64,000 bases of DNA. It comes from Alisma plantago-aquatica. Its lineage: Eukaryota > Streptophyta > Magnoliopsida > Alismatales > Alismataceae. This document shows positions 48,395 through 61,830 of the stretch, piece by piece. The stretch is taken from NCBI GenBank assembly GCA_963693085.1, contig OY856409.1:243588558-243652557 (forward strand), written 5' to 3'. Each line of letters begins with the position of its first letter. Positions within the stretch are counted from its first letter, which is position 1. The notes under the pieces are model-generated. The model had not been told where the DNA came from. It searched no databases and worked only from the letters and a program-made list of their open reading frames with translations. Made by a program: the position numbers and the translations under genes.

Positions 48395-49140
48395 AAAAAA
48401 CATAACTCTAAGTGACGACTTTGGATCCATTATAAAAAGAATCATAAAAAATGAACAACTTTTATCTGAAGGATCTAAAAACCACATCTTTGAGTAATGG
48501 TTTTGACCTATAATTAGTAAAATATTATGAATTATACAACACTTTTTCTACATGAGCTAAAAACCACAACATTGACAAATGGTTATGGACCTAATATGTA
48601 AAGCATTGTCAAAAATAAGTGAAATTTCCACATAAACTAAAAATTAAAATTTTAAGTGATAGATTTGGACATATTATGAATATAATTTCTAGAAATAAGA
48701 AATAATCATTCTGCAGGAAGTGATAATATAATTCTAAGTGATGACTTAAGAACTATTGTGAATTAAACCATTATATCGATGACTTTTTTCTACTAGAACT
48801 GAAATATACCTCTTTGAGTGATGAATGTGGGCCTATTACAAACACAAGTGTTAGAAAGAAGCAATATTTTTTCATGAGAACTGGGAAAAACAAATTAGAG
48901 TGATTAAATTGGACCGATTATGAGTCAAATGTTCAAAAATTGGAAATATTTTTTCATTGAGGATTGAAAAATAGAACTTTCAGTTATGACTTTGGATATA
49001 TTATGAGTAAAATCATCAAGATGAAGTGATTTTTTCGTGGTAACTAGAGGCCACAATTTTGAGTAACTATTTGAACCTATTATAAATAAAATTATCAAAA
49101 TTTAGTTGCATTTTTATAAGATAAATAATATATAAGTGAC
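48395..49140. repeat. Decayed tandem array, nine units of about 82 bases
   Basis: Aligning the word GAGTGAT-like (AAGTGA, GAGTAA, TGACAA and so on) gives positions 48410, 48492, 48573, 48654, 48736, 48816, 48898, 48981 and 49061, that is spacings of 80-83. Each unit runs roughly AAAACCACAACTTTGAGTGA, then a TTGGACCTATTATGAGTAAA part, then an AATGAGTGATTTTTTC part ending in ATGAGAACT. Units are very diverged from each other, so the array is old. Confidence 0.8.
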
Positions 49141-50140
49141 ATTTTCAGGTAGTGGACAATTCTCTTATAGGATAAGTGTATCTTGAGATTAAATCAATCT
49201 TGTCTATAACTATACTTTTAGGATGTTTCAATAATTCAAACCCTATAAACTTTTTTTACTTTTGACTAAGATAAAAGAGTCAACACACACATGTAAAGTA
49301 TTCATATTGTGTTTAAACTTCTCACATAATAAAAAATTGTGAAATTGTTGTTGAACTCAATTGCTGAATTTTGGAGTTAAGTAATAATCATCACAAAAGT
49401 TCTTAAATGTATAACATAATACTTGTAGGTCCCTCATACATTATGACAAGGTTGTTCAATTCTTGAGGCAAGCCAATCGATTGGCATGCAATTTGGATAG
49501 TTGATCAAGACATTATTTGGTCCACTAGTGAGCCAGTGATTCAATTGGTTAAGTATTAGGCTTACTGTGATTTTCTTGGAATTGATGATTTGGGAGACTG
49601 GAAAAATCATTTGATAAGTTGATGGAATGTCTTCATTAGTCCTTGGTGCACAACCCAACACTAGGAGGTGTGGAGGGAAAAATGGCCAGACCAATTGATT
49701 GACTAGCTATTCTTGCAAATGATGAATAATGGATCATCACTTCAATACTAGGAGGTGTGGAGGGATAATATGTAGTTTTAGAGGCTTTTTTTCCTTATAA
49801 ATATCATATAATATCCATCTAATCCTAGAAAATACATACATTACATCAATTGGTATCATTTTTGGGACATATTTCAATCTTATAATAGATAGTAGATTGC
49901 TCTATATATGAGAATTGATCCGTAGTTCATTTTTCTAAAGTTGTGTAGAAGATGAAACCATTCATTATTCGCAACCACTAGTTGAGATGTTAATCTCTTA
50001 CTATTTATATTCAGATCTAGGTGGTCTATTCCATTTAGTATGGTTAATATACATCTTCCATATGATATATGATTCTTTAGTTATAAGTAAGTGGTCTTTG
50101 TCAATGGAAGTGATTGAAGAGTATTACAATGATGAAGCTT
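49141..50140. other. AT-rich intergenic DNA with a short direct repeat
   Basis: No gene is seen. ACTAGGAGGTGTGGAGGGA occurs twice, near 49662 and 49748. Words such as CCAATTGG and GGTCCACT at 49450-49560 resemble those at 26350-26470. Confidence 0.4.
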
Positions 50141-50142
50141 TT

Positions 50143-50277
<135 letters not shown>

Positions 50278-50280
<3 letters not shown>

Positions 50281-50675
50281 GTCAGGCTAGAATACACTCG
50301 AGTGTATCTGGAGCGGAATACACTCAAGTAGTTTTTCATGATGTAATATGTTTTTTTAAAATCTAATCCATTGATCTTCTTAAACATCTCGTGAACAACT
50401 CATATGCAAAATTTGAGCACATTTGGATATGTATAGCTCATGTTATGAAGACCGCAAAAATTATACATTTCAAATTAGTTTCGCGTGTTGATTTTGTTGC
50501 CCTTGGATGAGTGACTTACCCTCATCCAAATAGGCTAAAAAGTTCTATGTAGCCTAGTTATAGTATGACAGTGAAGATCAATGGTTTAAATTTTGCAAAA
50601 AATACTCTTGATATGTAAACACACTTGACTGTATTCGTGTGATCCGTACACTCGAGTGTATTCTAGCCTGACTCT
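50278..50675. mobile_element. MITE of 398 bases
   Basis: Terminal inverted repeats of about 29 bases: AGAGTCAGGCTAGAATACAC and on at the left, the complement ending TTCTAGCCTGACTCT at the right. Each arm contains the palindrome ACACTCGAGTGT. The interior has no coding capacity. Flanks are microsatellite (GA left, TA right), so the target duplication cannot be read. The superfamily is not certain. Confidence 0.85.
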
Positions 50676-51589
50676 ATATATATACACTTATATATACACA
50701 CTTATATATATATATTTAAATTTTATGACCATATAAATGAAGATTATAGTTTGATATATTAAGGAGGAGATTTCATTGGTGGATCACTTTATATTGCAGA
50801 AAGATTATACTAGGCATGTCAAAAATTAATTATAATGTTACGATATTCACATAAGTATTCCCTAACAAGTGACACTATCAGTAATGTAATCATTTTACAC
50901 TCACAATGTTTTTGACTCTATAGCATTTGTTCCTTCCAATTCCTCAAATAAAATTCTTATACATATTTTTAAAATTATATCTACTTTTTAGTAAACAATT
51001 TGAATGATCTTTTTTTAGTTTTGCATGCATGAAGTATAAAATAGTCATTCACTAATATTGTTTTCGAGGTACTATGGTATAAATTACCATAATTCAATAC
51101 CCTTTTCATGACATACTTTGATATCTAATATTTCTTAATGGATTTACAGTTTTCATTATCAATTCCTAGATTACTTGCAAACCTAATTGGTAACCTATCT
51201 ATAACTCCTTTTCATAATCTAGAGGTAAACCCTAGTTAATGTATATACTATTGTTAATGATAATAGAAAGCCATAAATGTATATAAATAATGTTGATATG
51301 CATGAATCATAATGTGTTTTGGTAATCATGTTATATATATACCTGATCATCAAGAGAAATCAATCAATAAATCAATATCAAATTCCCAAGAAATAGTGTA
51401 TGTTAGAGGAACGAAGTCGTGGATAGGGGCTTGTTGCTAGAAACTATGGTTTGCAAAGAGGGAAATAGTACCGCAAGTCATATCTTCAAAAAAATGTCTA
51501 TCGTTTAGCAAGCTCAAAGATTGATGCTCACTGTCATCTTGGCTATCACAAAGGAGGAAACATGGGCTTTCCTTGATTACTTGTCATTA
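50676..51589. other. AT-rich intergenic DNA, nothing recognised
   Basis: A short TATATA run is at 50674-50718. No frame, repeat or element end could be identified. Confidence 0.4.
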
Positions 51590-51990
51590 TGAAAGTGGCT
51601 TAACCTTAATATTTCTTTTCCATTTATGGCCACAAGTTCCCCTAAACAATTCCATGTACTGCATATGGCACAAACTCTCTCATAGTTTCATGATAAATCA
51701 TCATTATTTATCCACTCTCACCTACCCCCTTTCTTCCATTTCCTTCTATCTCCAAACCCATATTTTCTCGAGTTTTGGCCATTCTCCACACCATTTTCAT
51801 GCTTTCCACACTTGAAGAGTGGAGGATATCAACTTTACTACATATAGAGAAGGGAGAGAATACATCTACTCTGATCTCCATTGCTATTTTTGCTCCATTC
51901 TTCTCCCTCTTACATTTTCTTGTACCATGAGTAGCTAAGCTTTTTTGATGTGATTTTTGGGGGAAAATATATAACTTTAACACCAAGTTG
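51590..51990 (+). mobile_element. Relic of the Athila-like 3' region
   Basis: Similar in order and wording to 24600-25040: CATTTCC-rich stretch, then ACCATGAGTAGCTAAGC, TTTTTGGGGG and TTAACACCAAGTTGGG. The matching words at 24963-25035 are TTCCATGAGTATCTAGGC, ATTTGGGGCC and TGATACCATGTTGGGG. No LTR or coding part remains. Confidence 0.55.
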
Positions 51991-52174
51991 GGAAATTATT
52001 AATATAAACCACTTTGATATCATTTTAATGCACAATATTCTTTACTGTTCTCATTTTCTATCTCTTTATATGACAATTGATGAGTGAAAACACTTAAGAG
52101 ATAATGGGGGGGATACATGAGGCTCAAAGAGGAAAACCTTCTAATCCCAAATATGGTTCCTTGGATGGTATTCA

Positions 52175-52469
52175 TGTAGTGCTCCGTTGGGGCCACCTCC
52201 CAATGCTCTAGCAATGTTTTCGGAATGAGGAATGGCCCCACAGACCACCACTAGCCTTAACTACACACTTTGTTCTCACTCAGATGCAAGCCAGGATAAA
52301 CTTCCTAACTGGTCAGCCATCCTAGTACCACTATGGGATGAGCATGCATAACCACAAAGTTTTTTAGTTATGGGTTCCCTAAAAAGGAGGTGCACATTGG
52401 TGATATAGGTTGTCCAATCATTCCTTTTAAGATCATTTTATCTAAGGCCGAAATTCCTGGGACGTTACA
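52175..52469 (-). repeat. Cassandra 3' LTR
   Basis: The 5S-like part is about 52301-52380 and reads GGTACTAGGATGGCTGAC at box C, with two changes from the other LTR. Overall it is clearly diverged from the 5' LTR, so the insertion is old. Confidence 0.9.
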
Positions 52470-52709
52470 ATCTCCCCCACTTAGACTCTTGATTTCCTCG
52501 TCAAAGCTCAACTATAAGGCCTCATAATCATCCCCCATTTCAATTAAGAACCAAATGGCCCATGTACACCCAGTTCCAGACCATGACTTCCACTACAAGG
52601 GTGGCTCCATCTCATCTCACTGGATAGCCCTTTTCAACTTATATGTACCACATAGCTTAAGACTGGCATGTCACATGCTCATGTGGGCCCCACTCATTGT
52701 AGGGGTTAT

Positions 52710-52722
52710 GGATTTGATACAA
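52710..52722 (-). promoter_or_regulatory. Cassandra primer binding site
   Basis: The minus strand reads TTGTATCAAATCC, a decayed TGGTATCAGAGCC (initiator tRNA-Met), two bases after the 5' LTR. Confidence 0.75.
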
Positions 52723-52724
52723 TT

Positions 52725-53014
52725 TGTAATGCTCTTGCCTATTACCCAAGGCTCTAGTAGAGTATTAGGAATGATGATTGGCCCCACAAACCACCACTAG
52801 ACTTAATTGTGCACCTTGTCCTCACTCACGTGCAAGCCAAGATAAACTTCCCAACTTGTCACCCATCCTAGTACTACTCTGGGTTGAGCATTCTTAACCA
52901 CAGAGTTCTTTAGTGATGGGCTCCCTGAAAAGGAGGTGCACCTTGTGATATGGGTAGTCCAATCATTCCTTTTATGATCATTTTATTAGAGGCCTGAAAT
53001 TCTGGGACGTTACA
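52725..53014 (-). repeat. Cassandra 5' LTR
   Basis: The 5S-like part is about 52847-52926. On the minus strand it keeps AGTACTAGGATGGGTGAC, identical to the box C part of the 5S internal promoter, and GGTTAAGAATGCTC, close to box A. Confidence 0.9.
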
Positions 53015-53672
53015 ATTCCCATTTTACCACCTATAATTCTTCAACACTAGCTCTAGGTGGGAGCATATAATAGGATAAACTCGGTCATGCAATCATACTA
53101 CATATTTCTAATCAGTCCACAAGCGGTCATGTAAAATATACCTCCAACATGTAGTATAAAACTAGATGTTGCATGAAATCATATCCTTAAGTAGGTTTAG
53201 CTTCAAAGTACAAGGAGAGATGGTTCCCCCAATAGGATATACGTCAATTACACCCTAATATAAAGTGTCCTTCACTTTTTAAATGAGGTTTGTATTAAAT
53301 TCAACTAGAATATTGAATATGGATTTGGTGTAAAGATGAGGACGAGGATGACACTACCACAAGTAATACACCCAACAATATATGGATTTATGTGTTGAAC
53401 CATACACTTTTTAAATAATTCTGACTTAAAAAACTTTATCATGATTTCATTGTCCAAAATTGCCTTATAGACCCAAACACATTAGAAAATTAGGTAACAC
53501 ATATTGAGTCTTGAACGTATCTTTGGCCATGCTCATGTGAGTGAATATATGATATACATGTATAAATCGGATGAAGGATGGATATTTTAAAAGTTATAAA
53601 TCATCCTACCTAGGACTCAAGCAAAGTTTTATGTAATAAAGACTAAATAAATATACACACACGTGTGCGCGC

Positions 53673-53737
<65 letters not shown>

Positions 53738-56700
53738 TTGACTAAAATTGAACTTTAAGGTGTCAAAAGAACATTGCAATTGATAACTCTAAACATAGGC
53801 ATTTCTCACAAAAATATCTATATAGCAAGTACTTTGAGCTTAGATATATTTTAGTAATGTAATAAATTTAATGTGAATTTTATGTAAGAGGTATGTATGA
53901 AAAATAGTATACATATACAAGAAGTAAGTATTGTACAATTCCAAAATATGTATAAGAACTACCAATCTAGGATGCAATAAAGGTTTGGTAAAATGATTCT
54001 ACATATAATCAAATTTATATATGAATTCCACCTCTGACATTAGTGCTAAAAGGTCAACACATATCATTTTGTATGAATCCTAGTAATTCACACAATCTTT
54101 TGTTGTTGTCACTAAACGTTGTTTTGTCAGTTTTCCAACTAAACAAGATTCACATGTCTTTATTGATTAAATTTAATGAGCCTAGATATCCATCTATGAA
54201 TAGTCTAGAATTGTGCCTCTCATTTATGTGAACTAAATAAAACCCTAAGATCAGCCTAGTTTGAGTCATCACGTTTACACTTCTTGTTATTTATGTTATA
54301 AATTTATGTCTAAAGATCTAATAAGTAAATAGCATAAAACATTAAGGAACTATCATAAGGGATCCAATGTTTAAACAGAACATTGACCATTATTCAAAGA
54401 AATTCATAACTGTTCTTGTAAAAAGATATTCATTTTTTTGTAGGTACATACACAAGTTAGAATCCATTTAAAAGCTCAAGAAATTCATGAATGAAGTTCA
54501 AAATCATATATGAAATAATATTAAGGAACTTCTGTTTGATTGATGTTTAAATATTCAAATCGAGAGTTTGACACTTCTCTTAGCGACTTTGGTATACACT
54601 TGGAACACCACAACATAATGTGATATGCATTTGTTGATCACTACACTAGATCTCAAGTTGTCTTATACATATTCCCTCCAACTGTGCCATGATGGACATA
54701 TCATAGGCATTTTTCAGATGGAATGAAGGACATTGTCATCCATCATTAGATGAAAGATGTTTCATTAATCAATATACACTAATTTGACATGGTTGTTAAT
54801 GCAATTGGGACACACTCATCTATGCTTCCATTTGCAGTAAATAACATAGTGGTTCCCTATAATTTTCCCTTAGAGGTTCCTCTTCATGCCTCTTAATTAT
54901 TTACACCAGATCAAGCATGGGTCCCAAATATTATAGGAGACAATATTTACGATAGGACACTTTTTTATGTGAAAATGGAGTAGCAAGGATGGAAGTGGTA
55001 AAACCTTTTACTCTAGAATCCTAGATTCTACCTTGATTTACCACCCCTCAGACGTTCAACCTCTGTCATAGACATGGGAGAGGGGGAGAGAATGCCTCTC
55101 TTAATTCCATGTGTTACTGGGCTATATTACTCAAATCAGTATATTTTAAACCTTGGGGTTTTGGGAACCCTATAGTTGATGGATTTTCTCATGGGGGTAT
55201 CCATTGAATCGATAATAAACACCTAAGTACACACAAGTGGCTCACAATAAGGATATGTCAGGACTAGCATAGTTTATGGTCATGTACGCAAGAAGCCAAT
55301 GCAATTAAACACAAAATAATTCCAATCAACCATGCAATCTAAACAAGAGAAAGGTTGTTTTTATTAAATACAAAAATAAACCAAAGATTGTCATGAAATA
55401 CTTATTAAGTGATCAAATCAAGATAAATGTATTTGGTGTCATGACACCATAAATCAGCTGATGATCATTCATATAAAACAAATACGATCGCCTCTTGTTC
55501 CCATATAATGATATGTTAGAGTAATAATTTCCATCTATTAATCCCAAAGACGGCTAAACTATTGTTTTCCAACTAATAACCTTGAAAAATATAGTGAGTT
55601 ATTTTATAATCCCCTAAAGAGAATTATATACTCTCCTTCATGAAATAAAGAAGGAGAATCAAAATGCAAAAGTTCCTACTCATTTTCATGTAATACGAAT
55701 AAGAGATCCAATTAATTTCCATTAAATTTGTATCCCTCTCGGATTTTGAATTTGGAGAAGCAATAAGGTAAATTTGTAACATAATAACAAGGTATTCATC
55801 ACCTAACTAATAGGTGTCATATAGGTACCAAAAACTTAGGAAACTATTCATTATTCATGATTGATACAAAAGCACATTGTATATCATAAATAACAAGTTC
55901 TATAGAGAAAAAGGAGAAAAACATAAAAGAAGAGAAGGACATATGAGATACAACACTCATAAAAGAAGTATTAAGTACTAAGGAGTTGCACTTGAAACTT
56001 ATCAATATTGAGGATAGGGAAATCCTCCCAAAGAATTCTCCTTCCATTCAACCCCTTCTAGAGTGGAGTTGCATTCTGAGTCACCCTCCCCTCATATCTA
56101 AAGTCTAGAATGCAATCAATTGAAAGATGTCCCTTCAAAACCTCTCTCTTGAACTTCATAATTGTTCATTTATCTGAGCATGCATAACATTCCTAAGGGT
56201 AGGAACATCATGCTCAATGAAAAATGTTAAAGAGTAGGGCTCGAAAATTGCTTGTACAATGTGTCGAGAAAATAGTACAGACTGTCAAATGTCAAGATGA
56301 ACAATTATTGATGAGATTGCATGATGTGTTGTTGAATGTACATGCCATGATTGCTAGGGATCAGTTTGGTGGCATCTATTAATGTTGGGCACAAAATGCA
56401 TGATATGCAAATGACGTGCTCGCTAGATTTTATGATGTAGACAACTACTAATTTTAGATACATCATGAAGATGATACAACACACTATGCATTGATGGTTT
56501 CATTACAAGCATTTGTGTAGAAAAGTTGAATCATTGACTTCTTGAGTCTCTTTTTCGCTAATGAATGTAGATATGGTTCCAAATGAACTATGCTTTATAA
56601 TATTCATAATTAAACATAGACTAAGTGATAGCTGGAAATCTAATTACACTCTTACAATAACAAGTATATGATGTAACCAAAGAATAAAATTTGGATCAAT

Positions 56701-57407
56701 TAAAGCATGGAATTTGGGAATAGAAAGTAGTATGAAATAAGTTCATCATATCAAAAAAAATTTAAACCATTGCTTGTCCTTAAGAAATATCTTCTAGATT
56801 AAGACTCAAAGGAAAACTCATGCAGTCAAAAGGTAAAATTAAACTAGCATCGACTGAACTTGTTGTTTTGTTCAGTGGACTTCTCACATATATGATAAAT
56901 AATACTACTAGAGGTATGTTTCTTTTGGAGATAAATAACCAAATTCTCCCCCTTTATCCTCAAGAACCTTTAAGTATATACTATTTACCTCCAAAAAATA
57001 ATCTCAAAGATTCACCACCATCTAGGTACACATTACCCAAGAATAATAATGTCTATCTATCCATATGAAAGAATTCTATCGTGTCATATCAATGCACTTT
57101 GGCACCCTTTTCAATTAAGATCAAAGTACTCAATCATTGAGACCAGATCGGTAATTTAAACAAAGTTGAAATAATAAGTGGGCAGTTATTTCCTCTTTTT
57201 GAGGTTCTATAAATTTAATGTTTCAATTCACAAAGTTGACAAAGCACCCAACAATTGAGACTGTATCAACATTTTAAACTATTTGGCATGGTAAGTGCAC
57301 AACATCTCAGCAACTTAAATACATATAGATAGGGTTAATGCTAAAGATGAGTTTCACAAAGTGATCTGACCATCAGGTCTTTCTAGTAAAGTTATCTAAA
57401 TTGGTAG
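53015..57407. other. AT-rich intergenic DNA, no gene recognised
   Basis: A compound microsatellite lies at 53657-53735: short GTGTGCGCGC, then (AC)n, then (AT)n. The rest has only short frames, such as an 82-codon one at 56820-57068, without motifs I know. No LTR ends or terminal repeats were found. Confidence 0.4.
53657..53735. repeat. (AC)n(AT)n microsatellite
   Basis: About 17 AC units followed by about 14 AT units. Confidence 0.97.
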
Positions 57408-59201
57408 TGTAACATCCCAAATTTTGAAGAAAAGTAATTGGTTGAACTCTTGGTTGAAATGTACATTGTAATGAAGAGTTATGAAAACCCAAAGGTCTTT
57501 TATGTGAATATTAAATAAAATAAGGCTACATGAGCACTTGTATCCCATACGAAACCCAACCACTAATGTACCGTATAATGCATGGCATATAACCATTTAG
57601 GGTTGAACTCTAGGTCACATATATATATCTAAAGGCTACGAGGGGTGTGCTTTCAGATAGATCTTGAACACCAACAAGGAAGCCATGCCACAACAGGACT
57701 TGTATTCAATGTCATGGCATGATAGGTAACCCATAATCGGGATACACTTGTGTCAGTCATAAAGGAGGCACTCTTAGTCATGCGACAACTTAGTTCTTTG
57801 TCTTTTGATTCACACCTATTATGTGGAGATTCATTCACAGGTGATCCATACATATAAGCATTATATATTCCTTTAGATAAGTGGTATCATAGTTCTTACA
57901 ATGTACATGGGCAAGATTTCATCCATGGATTTAAAATGAACTTCCATGCATGAGATAATGATCAATATAGGATAATATTAGCCATGTGATCAAATACAAA
58001 TTTTATTTTGTTATGTCTCCTAGATATCTTTTGCTTTCCATAACCACGAGGGGCTGATCCTATGATAAGATTAGTACACTCTCAGCAAAGATTAGACTCC
58101 TCCCTTGATTGGGAAACCTAGCAGTAAGAGAACCCTAGGAGATATACATATATACTAAACACTTGTGGTGCCATGAGGCGGCAATGTGTCATGTGAGGGT
58201 CCAAAGACTATGATCCCCACCCTACTGAATCTAGCTTGGCGGTGAGGCTACTTGGAGGAGCAAGGCAAGGGATGATGATCCAACCTAACCCACTACCAAG
58301 GTAGTGAATTCCTCTACATATTGTGGCCCTAAGGTACTATAGTGGCCTTTCACTCATACATGTCTCCCTCGAGCAAGCTGGTATAGGATCGAAGGCGAGG
58401 CGCCAACCCAAACTGAGGTCTCCGACAAAGACCCCACCATGTTGGTATTTGATTACCAGGGTTGTGGTGGGAGTAAGCTTTGTTTCACCATGAAAATAAG
58501 GTCCCATCACGGTGGCACAGAGGGAACATGCACTCCATTCTCAATCATGGCCATGTGCAAGGAGGTTAGGCATATAATGGATGACGCTTAAGGGCATGAA
58601 CTAGTGAGGATGGTGGTGTACATCTATGCCACTATTTCATGAGAGCATGGGGGTTGGCATTGGCATGCAGGCCAGTCAGATCATGCCCAGGGTGAATCCT
58701 CATTGGGGCCATGTTTGTGTGAACTAAGGCCCTTCTAGGGATAATGAGAGTCCCTGAGTGATGTGGCTGCCTGTTCAAGAAGGTGTTTCCTATGGTGTTT
58801 TGAAGATCTTAGAGAACTAAGGTGATTGTTGCATGAACTTCTCTTTTGGGAAGCTTCTGACATAGAGTCAATATTGCCATGAGACCCCAGGTGGTGGTGG
58901 AGCTTCCACAACTATTTGGGATGAGAATACCCATCACGGTAGGTTGTTCAATTTCTTATAGCATTGGTGGCAGACACGTATAGAAGAACATAGAAGTGAG
59001 GAATGAAAGAGATGACTGCATGTTCTTGACCTACATGAGAAATGATAGAGGTGAGGTGAGGTTCGGGGTGGTTTGGGGGCATCACAACCATCATGTTGCC
59101 GCTAATACCATGTATGGACACTACAAATGGATGGTGAGTGTGTCAGTGGGGAAGGAGATTTGATGGTAGTTGGACTCTTTCTTTCTGTGCATGGCAGAAA
59201 C
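57408..59201 (+). other. Possible truncated LTR of a Ty3 element
   Basis: TGTAACATCCCAAATTTTG at 57408 looks like a plant Ty3 LTR start. The segment 58030-59160 is GC-richer than its surroundings, as the middle of such LTRs often is. No matching end, primer site or second copy was found. The next LTR starts at 59202 and may have interrupted it. Confidence 0.3.
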
Positions 59202-59892
59202 TGTAACACCCCAGACCTGGGTTATAAGCTAACCCTAGGTGTTTTGCCTAAATATGAAATTAAAAGTTTTTAATTATCCTTTGCTATGTAATTAAAGCTT
59301 TTATGGAACATAAGTTTCCCTTTCTGTCCCTTATAAACCAATGTTGAAGTGTTGGTTGCAATACGGGGACCTATGTGCAATTTGCCCAACCAGAGGGGTT
59401 AAACTGCAAATTTCACATGTTTATATGTTCCTTTAATGTTGAGACAACATAGGAATGAATATGATGAGGTTTAAGGGATTTCCCAAGCTTGAGCACCAAG
59501 GTGCAGCTGTGGAAGTAACCCCTGTACGTGAAAACCCTAAATTGGTGTAAAATGCAAATTACCCAATTTGAGGGATGCAACTTGTAAAATACATCATCTA
59601 AAACATATTTTATGGCTCTTGGCATCATTTAGAAAAGGAATGATGAAAAGGTTACTTCATGTGAATAATCATATAGTAAAGAACACCTTTGTGATTGAAT
59701 AATCAAGGTGTATGTATAATAGCCCTCTTATGTGTATGCTTTAGTGATGGGTTGATCCTCTTTGCCTTCAATTCTTGACCTTAGAAGGCGTTTGTCCTTA
59801 GAAATAAGATGAGGGGACGTGCAAGGAAGAAAGGAAGGACTTAGATGAGAAAGGAGGAAAACATATGTCCTTATGTTGAAAATTCACCCAAG

Positions 59893-59902
59893 TATATATA
59901 TA
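59893..59902 (+). promoter_or_regulatory. TATA box of the plus-strand Tekay-like LTR
   Basis: TATATATAACTTTCC, about 690 bases into the LTR. Its distance and following pyrimidine-rich sequence match the TATA boxes at 35085 and 43649 on the minus strand. Transcription would start near 59925 and pass through the dyad array. Confidence 0.6.
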
Positions 59903-60435
59903 ACTTTCCTCACTTAGCAAAGGAATGATCCTCTTCCTTTCATTTCTTTTCCCCTTGCTCAAACCGACTAAGGAGAGCTCTGGAGCTCAGGAGGACGATC
60001 AAGGGAGTTCAAGGTAGGTTTGGATCCTTCCTTTTTTGCTTAATTCTTGGATGAAACTCGGATTCAAGGTCAAATTCATGGCTAGCTCACTTAGCTCCAT
60101 CTTTCTAGCCATCTCTTCTCAACCTTCCTTGGAGGATTCACCTTGGCCGACCTGTGGAGCTTCTAGGACGCCATTAAAGGCTTGGAGCTCGAAAGCTTGG
60201 AGCTCAAGGAGCAAGCTTTGGGCGGGTTTTATAACTCTAAACTTTATGCTTTGATTATACATCCTTTTCTATGCATATAGTTGCTAGTTCTTCTTCTTCC
60301 CTATCTTTCCTTGCATCCTTGCAAGCAAAATCGTGAAGAACTGCTACTGTTCTCAAGGTAGAAGATAAGGGCGTTAATTCCTATGCTTATCCACGGATTT
60401 TTTTCACTTTATCAAACGACCTCAACCAATTTCTC

Positions 60436-61560
60436 GAAACGGTTTCAAACCGTTTGGTGGGCAAACGTTTTCAGGGTCGTTTGAGGGCAAACGGTCTTCA
60501 AGACCGTTTGGTCCCGTTGACCAAGCAAAGACCGTTTGGGAATCTTGTTCATAATTATGTAGGTTAATCACCCACAAAATTTGAGAGGTTAACTCCAAAG
60601 GAATCGTGAGTTATGAGCAAATCAATTAGCAAAACCAATTGAATTAAGTTCTGATTTTCAATCTGTTTAATTTTCCCTTTTTGGGCAAACGGTCTCAAGA
60701 CCATTTAAGATGGTTGACTAAACGTTGACCGTTTGGGATTACTGTTCATAATGATGTTAATTAACGACTCACCAAATTTTATGGATTAATTCCAAACGAG
60801 TCATGAGTTGAAGGATGATTAATAGGGCAAACCCTAATTGAAATTAGTGCTGAATCTCCAATGAGTTAAGTTGAGATTTTGGGTTGCTTAGCCCAAACGG
60901 TTTCAAGACCATTTGGGAATCACCCAAACGGTCTCAAGACCGTTTGGGGGTCACCCCAAGACCGTTTGGAGGTCTGGGGTCAAGTATAGTTGATCAATTG
61001 AAGGTCCAAAGGCACCAAACCATATTGCAATTAAGTATTGATGTGATGATCAACTCAATAGATCAAACCTTGATGAATTTTCACTAGAGTCCAAAGGATG
61101 GATGGGCAAACGGTCTCAAGACCGTTTGGAACTCATCCAAACGGTCTCAAGACCGTTTGGTGTCAACCCAAGACCGTTTGGAGGTCTAGAGTTAAGGTAA
61201 TTGACCAATTGAGGGCCCAATTACAGTGGGTTAGTGAAACAATCAAATTGCTGTTTTCTAAGTATAGATCTTGTTGAGTTTTGGGTTGAAGGACCCAAAC
61301 GGTCTCAAGACCATTTGGGGGTTCCTCCAAACGGTCTCAAGACCGTTTGGGAACAACCCAAGACCGTTTGGAGGTCTAGGTTTGAGATAATCTAATGGTT
61401 TGAAGGACCAATTGCAATAAGTTGATGATTTGATACAAATGCTGATTTTAGACCTAATTGGAGTTCAACCCTAGTCCAAACGACTTGGTTCTTGGTCAAA
61501 CTTTGGGCAAACGGTCTCAAGACCGTTTGGAGGATATCCAAACGACCTCAAGACCGTTTC
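60436..61560. repeat. Dyad array, part 1: dyads in roughly 200-base repeats
   Basis: Twelve dyads of the form CCAAACGGTCT-CA-AGACCGTTTGG, or close variants, at about 60436, 60461, 60487, 60684, 60893, 60923, 61105, 61137, 61294, 61327, 61507 and 61538. The leading dyad of each block recurs every 188-214 bases (60487, 60684, 60893, 61105, 61294, 61507). Blocks at 60893, 61105 and 61294 have the same plan: dyad, 7-8 bases, dyad, then a half site CCCAAGACCGTTTGGAGGTC. Confidence 0.95.
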
Positions 61561-61830
61561 GTCCAAGTTTGAGCCCAATTGGAGGTCAATTGACAGGTTC
61601 AACCTTGAATTGATTCACATTGTTGAATATTGATGACCATCCGATTTGAAACCCTAATTGAGGAGGATTCAACCCTAATTGGCTTTCAATTGAGGGTCAA
61701 CTTGGTGTCCAAGTGATTGAGGTTCATCCTAATTAACTCAATTTATAAGTGGTTATCATGGATTTGGTTAATTGAGGGGTTCAACATACATATCCATGAC
61801 CAATTGTAACTTTTGAACCACTTTGGAGGT

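Larger units (their letters stand above)
52175..53014 (-). mobile_element. Cassandra TRIM retrotransposon, complete
   Basis: Two LTRs of about 290 bases (52175-52469 and 52725-53014) enclose 255 noncoding bases. On the minus strand the LTRs begin TGTAACGTCCCAG and carry 5S rRNA-like sequence, the defining mark of Cassandra. A primer site (52710-52722) and a polypurine tract (AGTGGGGGAGAT, just before the 3' LTR at 52469) are in place. Flanks ATTCA (52170-52174) and ATTCC (53015-53019) look like a target duplication with one change. The element encodes nothing and depends on other elements for movement. Confidence 0.92.

Noticed and set aside
52301..52926. 5S rRNA genes
   Set aside because: The 5S-like stretches are partial, diverged, and lie inside the two LTRs of a Cassandra element with primer site and polypurine tract.
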